In this document: positions 5,376 to 10,480 of the stretch, in pieces
Layout of the letters: each line of letters begins with the position of its first letter
Position numbering within the stretch: position 1 is the stretch's first letter
Assembly (NCBI GenBank): GCA_904501735.1
Contig: CAJGBY010000029.1
Span: 1-10,480 of the forward strand
DNA from: an uncultured Muribaculaceae bacterium
Lineage (GTDB): Bacteria > Bacteroidota > Bacteroidia > Bacteroidales > Muribaculaceae
Reading direction: 5' to 3'
Length of the DNA: 10,480 nt
Position numbers and translations under genes: made by a program
The notes under the pieces: generated by a model
What the model saw: the letters and a program-made list of their open reading frames with translations, nothing else
The model's database searches: none
Told to the model about the DNA's origin: nothing

Positions 5376-6170
5376 TCACACTGCCACAACACCCTTGATG
5401 TGTGGGTGTGGATCATAATCTTCGAGTTTGAAGTCTTCAAATTTGAAATCGAACAAATCCTTCACCTCAGGATTGATCACCATGCGAGGAAGGCGACGAG
5501 GTTCGCGACTCATTTGCTCTTGCACCTGTTCGAAGTGATTGCTATAGATGTGAGCATCGCCAAGAGTGTGCACAAATTCGCCCACTTCAAGACCAGTCAC
5601 TTGCGCCATCATCATCAACAGCAACGCATATGAAGCAATATTGAATGGTACTCCAAGGAAAATATCGGCGCTGCGTTGATACAACTGAAGACTCAACTTA
5701 CCATCGGCCACATAGAATTGGAACAACGCATGGCAAGGAGGCAATTTCATCGAAGGCACATCGGCCACATTCCACGCACTCACCATTATGCGTCGCGAGT
5801 CGGGATTGTTCTTGATTAGATCGATAGCTTGTGCTATTTGGTCAATAACGCCACCCTTACCATCAGGCCAAGAACGCCATTGATGACCATACACCGGTCC
5901 AAGTTCGCCATTTTCATCGGCCCACTCGTTCCATATTCTCACACCATTTTCTTGCAGATAACGCACATTGGTATCACCTTTCAAGAACCAAAGAAGTTCG
6001 TAAATAATTGATTTCAAGTGCAATTTCTTTGTTGTGAGTAGCGGAAAACCATCAGCAAGGTTGAAACGCATTTGGTGTCCAAACACGCTCTTTGTACCAG
6101 TTCCTGTGCGGTCACTTTTGTAAGTACCTTCGCTCATCACACGATTGAGCAAATCAAGATATTGTTTCAT
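5376..6170 (-). CDS. thyA: Thymidylate synthase
   Basis: It methylates dUMP to dTMP using 5,10-methylene-tetrahydrofolate and releases dihydrofolate, which FolA from the next gene reduces. The 264 aa equal the length of E. coli ThyA, and the key residues fall at the same numbers: Arg21 (SDRTGTGTKSVFG), Arg126-Arg127 (DSRRI), nucleophile Cys146 (LPPCHALFQFYV), Arg166/Asp169/Asn177 (QRSADIFLGVPFNIASY) and His207/Tyr209 (DAHIYSNH). The C-terminus DPHPHIKGVVAV is intact. The ATG at 6170 is the natural start. It is first in a two-gene operon with folA and is transcribed divergently from the bcp gene across a 201-base gap. Nothing looks broken. Confidence 0.98.
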   Translation of the reverse strand: MKQYLDLLNRVMSEGTYKSDRTGTGTKSVFGHQMRFNLADGFPLLTTKKLHLKSIIYELLWFLKGDTNVRYLQENGVRIWNEWADENGELGPVYGHQWRSWPDGKGGVIDQIAQAIDLIKNNPDSRRIMVSAWNVADVPSMKLPPCHALFQFYVADGKLSLQLYQRSADIFLGVPFNIASYALLLMMMAQVTGLEVGEFVHTLGDAHIYSNHFEQVQEQMSREPRRLPRMVINPEVKDLFDFKFEDFKLEDYDPHPHIKGVVAV

Positions 6171-6204
6171 AACAGGTTATTCAGTTTCTAAAAGTTCAAT
6201 ATTG

Positions 6205-6212
6205 CAAAGATA
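6205..6212 (-). promoter_or_regulatory. -7 element of the thyA-folA promoter
   Basis: TATCTTTG on the minus strand matches TAnnTTTG and lies 34 bases before the thyA start. No good -33 TTTG lies at the usual 20-base distance (the nearest is ATTG at 15 bases), so this is a partial match. Confidence 0.5.
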
Positions 6213-6297
6213 CAATAATTTTATCAGCAATATAATCTTTTCCACACAAATAACGATAACTTGCCCTTAATATCTCCAGCGACAAAATTATTTGGGT

Positions 6298-6329
6298 TTT
6301 GTTCGACCACAAAAATATAGCTATATTTG
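6298..6329 (+). promoter_or_regulatory. Promoter of the bcp gene
   Basis: TTTG (6298-6301), a 20-base spacer and TATATTTG (6322-6329) match the consensus fully, with the same boxes and spacing as the AIPR promoter. The expected start is near 6336, a leader of about 35 bases. Confidence 0.8.
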
Positions 6330-6371
6330 TAACCTAAAGACTCTATTTATAAACGAACGAACTTTATCATT

Positions 6372-6842
6372 ATGAACATAGGCGACAAAGCTCCCGAAAT
6401 TCTTGGTATCAACGAGAATGGAGTACAAATAACATTAAGCCCATACGCAGGCAAGAAAATCGTGCTTTATTTCTACCCTAAGGACAACACTTCGGGCTGT
6501 ACTGCCGAGGCTTGCAGTCTTCGCGACAACTATTCGGCACTCAAAAAGGCTGGCTACGAGGTGATTGGCGTGAGCATCGATAGCGAGGCTTCGCACCGCA
6601 AATTCATCGAGAAGCACCAACTTCCATTTACCCTCATTGCCGACACCAAGAAGTCGCTCGTGAGCGAAATGGGTGTGTGGGGCGAAAAATCAATGTACGG
6701 ACGCAAGTATATGGGCACTTTCCGCACCACTTTCATCATCGACCAACAAGGGATCGTGGAAAAAATATTCACTCCTAAGGAAATTAAAACAAAAACTCAC
6801 GCCGAACAAATTCTCGACTTCATTCAGTCGGCAGAAAAATAG
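6372..6842 (+). CDS. bcp: Thioredoxin-dependent thiol peroxidase (Bcp/PrxQ peroxiredoxin)
   Basis: It reduces hydrogen peroxide and organic hydroperoxides using a reactive cysteine recycled by thioredoxin; it is cytosolic. The 156 aa match E. coli Bcp. The active-site block YPKDNTSGCTAEACSLRD (35-52) contains the P-x-x-x-T-x-x-C motif, with peroxidatic Cys43 and, five residues on, Cys48 as the atypical 2-Cys resolving partner. Arg118 in TFRTTFIID is the second catalytic Arg. The thioredoxin fold is complete (IVLYFYPKDN, VIGVSID, FTLIAD). It has its own consensus promoter and runs divergently from thyA. I see no hairpin terminator after it, so some read-through towards metG is possible. Confidence 0.95.
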   Translation: MNIGDKAPEILGINENGVQITLSPYAGKKIVLYFYPKDNTSGCTAEACSLRDNYSALKKAGYEVIGVSIDSEASHRKFIEKHQLPFTLIADTKKSLVSEMGVWGEKSMYGRKYMGTFRTTFIIDQQGIVEKIFTPKEIKTKTHAEQILDFIQSAEK

Positions 6843-6850
6843 CCGTTTAT

Positions 6851-6881
6851 TTTAAATTTTGGTGCGATAGTGTTAACTTTG
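6851..6881 (+). promoter_or_regulatory. Possible metG promoter
   Basis: TAACTTTG (6874-6881) fits TAnnTTTG. The exact TTTG upstream (6858-6861) is only 12 bases away, while TTTA (6851-6854) lies at a better 19 bases. The -7 part is credible and the -33 part weak. The start would be near 6888. Confidence 0.45.
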
Positions 6882-6893
6882 CACTGAGATAGC

Positions 6894-6940
6894 GTTTTCG
6901 GCTACAAGTCAGTCACATTGGCTCGCACCGAAAGCTCTTT
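6894..6940 (+). promoter_or_regulatory. Hairpin in the metG leader, possible attenuator
   Basis: GTTTTCGG (6894-6901) pairs with CCGAAAGC (6928-6935), 8 bp with one G-U, around a 26-base loop, followed by TCTTTTGTG. It lies between the predicted transcription start and the ATG. The layout could allow transcription control, but the T run is interrupted and no known riboswitch or T-box motif is visible. Confidence 0.3.
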
Positions 6941-6973
6941 TGTGTTGATATAAATAAAAAACTCAAATCATAT

Positions 6974-9013
6974 ATGGAAAAGAAATTTGCTCGCACATTA
7001 GTGACCACAGCATTGCCTTATGCCAACGGCCCTGTTCACATAGGACACTTGGCTGGTGTATATGTTCCTGCCGACATCTATGTGCGTTATTTGCGCCTCA
7101 AGGGCGAAGAAGTGCTTCACATTGGTGGTAGCGACGAACATGGCGTTCCTGTAACTATTCGCGCCAAGAAAGAAGGTTGCACACCACAAGATGTTGTCGA
7201 TCGCTATCATGGTATCATCAAGCAAGCGTTTGCCGACTTTGGTATCACTTTCGACATCTACAGCCGCACTACTTCGGCTACTCACCGCGAACACGCAAGC
7301 TCATTCTTCCGCAAACTTTATGACGAAGGCAAGTTTGTTGAACAAGAAAGCGAACAATTCTACGACGAAGAAGCTAAGCAATTCCTTAGCGACCGCAATA
7401 TCGTGGGCGAATGTCCTCGTTGCCATGCCGACGGTGCTTATGGCGACCAATGCGAAAAGTGTGGTAGCACACTATCGCCCGACGAACTTATCAACCCTAA
7501 GAATGCACTCACTGGCAATGCCCTTGTGAAGCGTCCTACATCTCACTGGTATCTTCCTTTGAACGACTACCAAGGATGGCTTGAAAAGTGGATTCTTGAA
7601 GACCACAAAGAATGGCGCAGCAATGTGTACGGACAATGTAAGAGCTGGCTCGATGCTGGTTTGCGTCCTCGCGCCGTAACTCGTGACCTTGAATGGGGTA
7701 TCCCTGTGCCTGTAGAAGGCGCTGAAGGTAAGGTACTTTATGTGTGGTTCGATGCTCCTATCGGCTACATCAGCAACACTAAGGAACTTCTTCCTAACGA
7801 TTGGGAAAAATGGTGGAAAGATGAAAGCACTCGCTTGATTCACTTCATCGGTAAGGACAATATCGTGTTCCACTGCATCGTATTCCCAGCTATGTTGAAA
7901 GCCGAAGGTAGCTACATCGTGCCAGACAATGTACCAAGTAACGAATTCTTGAACCTTGAAGGCGACAAGATTTCTACATCTCGCAATTGGGCTGTGTGGT
8001 TGCACGAATACCTCGTTGACTTCCCTGGCAAGCAAGATGTGCTTCGTTATGTGCTCACTGCTAACGCTCCTGAAACTAAGGATAACGACTTCACTTGGAA
8101 GGATTTCCAAGCACGCAATAATAGCGAACTTGTAGCCATCTATGGCAACTTCGTAAACCGCGCTCTACAACTCACTAAGAAATATTTCGACGGCGTTGTA
8201 CCTACTGCTGGCGAACTTACCGACTACGACCGCGAAACTCTTAACGAATTTGCTGGCGTAAAAGAAGAAGTTGAAAAGCTTTTGAACAACTTCAAGTTCC
8301 GCGATGCTCAAAAAGAAGCTATGAACCTTGCTCGCATCGGTAACAAGTACTTGGCTGACACTGAGCCTTGGAAACTTGCTAAAACCGACATGCCACGCGT
8401 TCAAACTATCCTTAACATCGCTCTTCAACTTGTGGCTAACCTTGGCATAGCTTTCGAACCATTCTTGCCATTCAGCAGCAAGAAATTGCGCGAAATGCTT
8501 AACCTTGAATCATTCGAATGGGCCAACCTTGGTCGCATCGACCACCTTCCTGCTGGTCACGCTCTTGGCGAAGCTCAATTACTATTCGAAAAGATCGAAG
8601 ACGATGCCATCGACGCTCAAATAGCTCGTCTTGAACGCATCAAGAAGGAAAACGAAGTGAATAGCTTTACTCCAGCTCCAGTGGCTCCAACTGTTGCTTT
8701 CGACGACTTTATGAAACTTGATATCCGTGTAGGTAAGGTGCTTGAATGCGAAAAAGTGCCTAAGGCCGACAAACTACTCAAATTCAAGATCGACGACGGT
8801 ATGGGTGGACGCACTATCGTGAGCGGTATTGCTAAATATTACCAACCTGAAGACCTTGTTGGCAAGGAAGTGTGCTTCATTGCTAACTTCGAACCTCGCA
8901 AGCTCAAAGGCATAGAATCGCAAGGTATGATTCTAAGCGCTGAGAACGCCGATGGACGACTTATCGTCATTGGGCCTCAAGGTGAGGTTAAACCAGGCTG
9001 TAAAGTGGGCTAA
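6974..9013 (+). CDS. metG: Methionyl-tRNA synthetase
   Basis: It charges tRNA-Met, initiator and elongator, with methionine. The 679 aa fit the long dimeric type. The class I catalytic core shows the HIGH motif as VHIGHLAG (21-28), a zinc knuckle with Cys148, Cys151, Cys160 and Cys163 (CPRC...CEKC), the WGIPVP block (241-246) and the KMSKS loop as KISTSR (332-337). The helical anticodon-binding domain follows (about 385-540, with NFVNRALQL), then a linker and a C-terminal EMAP-II-like tRNA-binding domain (about 576-679: DFMKLDIRVGKVLECEKVPK, VSGIAKYY, MILSA). Codon choice is strongly biased (Leu CTT, Arg CGC/CGT, Glu GAA), which suggests high expression. It is monocistronic, with a leader hairpin before it and a strong terminator behind it. 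Confidence 0.98.
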   Translation: MEKKFARTLVTTALPYANGPVHIGHLAGVYVPADIYVRYLRLKGEEVLHIGGSDEHGVPVTIRAKKEGCTPQDVVDRYHGIIKQAFADFGITFDIYSRTTSATHREHASSFFRKLYDEGKFVEQESEQFYDEEAKQFLSDRNIVGECPRCHADGAYGDQCEKCGSTLSPDELINPKNALTGNALVKRPTSHWYLPLNDYQGWLEKWILEDHKEWRSNVYGQCKSWLDAGLRPRAVTRDLEWGIPVPVEGAEGKVLYVWFDAPIGYISNTKELLPNDWEKWWKDESTRLIHFIGKDNIVFHCIVFPAMLKAEGSYIVPDNVPSNEFLNLEGDKISTSRNWAVWLHEYLVDFPGKQDVLRYVLTANAPETKDNDFTWKDFQARNNSELVAIYGNFVNRALQLTKKYFDGVVPTAGELTDYDRETLNEFAGVKEEVEKLLNNFKFRDAQKEAMNLARIGNKYLADTEPWKLAKTDMPRVQTILNIALQLVANLGIAFEPFLPFSSKKLREMLNLESFEWANLGRIDHLPAGHALGEAQLLFEKIEDDAIDAQIARLERIKKENEVNSFTPAPVAPTVAFDDFMKLDIRVGKVLECEKVPKADKLLKFKIDDGMGGRTIVSGIAKYYQPEDLVGKEVCFIANFEPRKLKGIESQGMILSAENADGRLIVIGPQGEVKPGCKVG

Positions 9014-9039
9014 AATACGCTTAAAATGCTTTAAATAGT

Positions 9040-9076
9040 AATAAGAGGTGGGGATTATCCCACCTCTTATTGTTTT
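9040..9076 (+). terminator. Rho-independent terminator of metG
   Basis: AATAAGAGGTGGG (9040-9052) pairs perfectly with CCCACCTCTTATT (9059-9071) around loop GATTAT, followed by GTTTT. It lies 26 bases after the stop. The stem is near-symmetric, so it could work in both directions. Confidence 0.9.
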
Positions 9077-9099
9077 AATAGGAGATTTCGACAATTAAA

Positions 9100-9131
9100 A
9101 TTGTTTTTTGCCGTTATTATTATTAACTTAG
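9100..9131 (+). promoter_or_regulatory. Possible promoter of the guanylyltransferase gene
   Basis: ATTG (9100-9103), a 20-base spacer and TAACTTAG (9124-9131) each differ by one base from TTTG / TAnnTTTG. The strong metG terminator just upstream makes a local promoter necessary, which supports this otherwise modest match. Confidence 0.4.
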
Positions 9132-9158
9132 CATACAAATATATAAAACTATAACGAT

Positions 9159-10241
9159 ATGGACATCAATAATAGATATTGCGTTATTATGTGTGGTGGT
9201 GTAGGTAGCCGATTTTGGCCTTACAGCCGCGCAAATGCCCCAAAGCAATTCATCGATTTCTTTGGAAGTGGTCGCACACTTTTGCAAATGAGTTTTGACC
9301 GAACCAAAGGTGTGGTTCCTGCCGAAAATGTAATTATTCTCACCAACGAGCAATATGCTCCTCTCGTTAAGGAACAACTACCCGAACTCAGCGATGCTCA
9401 AATCCTTCTTGAACCAGCACGACGCAACACAGCTCCTTGCATTGCATGGGCAGCCTATCACATCAAGGCCCTTAACCCTAATGCACTCATCATGGTAGCG
9501 CCAAGCGACCACCTTGTGCTCAAGGAAGATGAGTTCAAACGATGCATCAACAAGGGATTCGACTTCATTGCCGAAAACGATGCACTGCTCACTCTCGGCA
9601 TCAAGCCAAGCCGTCCCGAAACTGGTTACGGCTACATTCAAGTGGGTCAAAGTGTTACCGACAGCATATCACAAGTAAAAACATTTACCGAAAAACCCGA
9701 CCTCGAACTTGCTAAGGTATTCCTATCAACAGGCGAATTCTTCTGGAATTCAGGAATGTTCCTTTGGAGCGTCGACAGCATCTTGAAGGCACTTCAAGAA
9801 TGCGCGCCCGACATCACAGTTCAATTTGATAAGGGATTAGGCTTATACGGCACACCAGCCGAAACTGAATTCATCAAGCAAAACTTTGCTTCCTGTCCTG
9901 GCATTTCTATCGACTTTGCTGTCATGGAAAAAGCTAAGAATGTGCATGTGGAATGCGTCGATTTCGGATGGGACGACCTTGGTACATGGGGAGCTCTATA
10001 CGACAACTCACCTAAGAACCACGATGGCAATGTAACCGAAAACTGTAAAGCAATGCTATTCGACTGCAAAGACTGTATGGTAGCATCTAAGGGCGACAAA
10101 CTCATTGTAGCTTCTCACCTTAAAGACTTTATCATTGCCGTTGCCGACGACATCGTTTTGATTGTACCAAAAAGCGAAGAACAAAAGATCAAGAACTATG
10201 TAAACGAGGTAAAAACAGCCTACGGTGACAAGTACCTATAA
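9159..10241 (+). CDS. manC: Mannose-1-phosphate guanylyltransferase
   Basis: It makes GDP-mannose from mannose-1-phosphate and GTP in the cytosol, the donor for mannose and, after conversion, fucose in surface polysaccharides and glycoproteins. The N-terminal nucleotidyltransferase signature is clear: MCGGVGSRFWPYSR (11-24) with PKQF (28-31). Further motifs are LEPARRNTAPCIAWAA (84-99), APSDH (114-118), ETGYGYI (154-160), FTEKPD (176-181), NSGMF (197-201) and GWDDLGTW (270-277). At 360 aa it lacks the C-terminal cupin phosphomannose isomerase domain of the bifunctional (about 470 aa) enzymes, so it is the single-function form. The ATG at 9159 is the first good start. The gene stands alone between terminators, with no polysaccharide genes beside it in the window. 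Confidence 0.95.
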   Translation: MDINNRYCVIMCGGVGSRFWPYSRANAPKQFIDFFGSGRTLLQMSFDRTKGVVPAENVIILTNEQYAPLVKEQLPELSDAQILLEPARRNTAPCIAWAAYHIKALNPNALIMVAPSDHLVLKEDEFKRCINKGFDFIAENDALLTLGIKPSRPETGYGYIQVGQSVTDSISQVKTFTEKPDLELAKVFLSTGEFFWNSGMFLWSVDSILKALQECAPDITVQFDKGLGLYGTPAETEFIKQNFASCPGISIDFAVMEKAKNVHVECVDFGWDDLGTWGALYDNSPKNHDGNVTENCKAMLFDCKDCMVASKGDKLIVASHLKDFIIAVADDIVLIVPKSEEQKIKNYVNEVKTAYGDKYL

Positions 10242-10270
10242 ACCTCATTTACAATTAGTTTAAACAATAT

Positions 10271-10304
10271 AGACGATGCATCTCATTTTGATGCATCGTC
10301 TTTT
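10271..10304 (+). terminator. Rho-independent terminator of the guanylyltransferase gene
   Basis: AGACGATGCATC (10271-10282) pairs perfectly with GATGCATCGTCT (10290-10301) around loop TCATTTT, and a short T run ends at 10304. It lies 30 bases past the stop codon. Confidence 0.9.
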
Positions 10305-10347
10305 CTATTATATATAGTTACTATAGCCACTATCCTCCCTATAGCAC

Positions 10348-10384
10348 AAAAAAAGAGAGTCACTCTCATTTGAGTAACTCTCTT
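10348..10384 (-). terminator. Rho-independent terminator of the rRNA operon
   Basis: On the minus strand AAGAGAGTTACTC pairs with GAGTGACTCTCTT (13 bp, one G-U) around loop AAATGA, followed by seven T. It lies a few bases beyond the 5S rRNA and faces the guanylyltransferase terminator 43 bases away. Confidence 0.9.
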
Positions 10385-10387
10385 CGT

Positions 10388-10480
<93 letters not shown>

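Noticed and set aside
5142..5633. 163-codon plus-strand ORF across the thyA-folA junction
   Set aside because: It is the antisense shadow of two clearly conserved genes and has no motif of its own.
7472..8110. 212-codon minus-strand ORF inside metG
   Set aside because: It is the antisense shadow of the conserved catalytic core of methionyl-tRNA synthetase.

Overview
The window looks like a chromosomal segment of a Bacteroidetes bacterium, most likely order Bacteroidales. The signs are Bacteroidetes-type promoters (TTTG or CTTG, 20 bases, then TAnnTTTG), tRNA genes without an encoded CCA, few Shine-Dalgarno sequences, and a Bacteroidales-like gene repertoire. No genus can be assigned from the sequence alone.

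Left part (1-3740), an accessory region bounded by two minus-strand tRNA genes. A CAU-anticodon tRNA lies at 199-272 and tRNA-Phe(GAA) at 3663-3735, each with a promoter and a strong terminator. Between them is an AT-rich stretch that reads as the wreck of an integrated element. It holds a small orphan ORF (542-883), a frameshifted winged-helix C-terminus (916-1060), a frameshifted HTH/excisionase-like remnant (1284-1473) and, next to tRNA-Phe, a broken tyrosine recombinase C-terminus (3350-3602). The one large intact gene here (1947-3296) encodes an AIPR-like (abortive infection phage resistance) protein. It has its own consensus promoter, a leader of about 155 nt that folds into several hairpins closed by an end-to-end stem, and its own terminator. 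This AIPR gene with its structured leader is the best candidate for an undescribed system.

Middle (3740-6370). After a 407-base intergenic gap comes a six-helix voltage-gated-channel-like membrane protein whose K+ selectivity filter is non-canonical (TLGAP). It converges on a thyA-folA operon on the minus strand, which makes dTMP and recycles the dihydrofolate produced. The folA terminator lies inside the 3' end of the channel gene.

Right part (6370-10480), ordinary core genes on the plus strand: a Bcp/PrxQ peroxiredoxin, methionyl-tRNA synthetase with a C-terminal tRNA-binding domain, and mannose-1-phosphate guanylyltransferase (GDP-mannose supply). The last two end in strong hairpin terminators. 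The window ends inside a minus-strand 5S rRNA gene with its own terminator, so an rRNA operon lies to the right.
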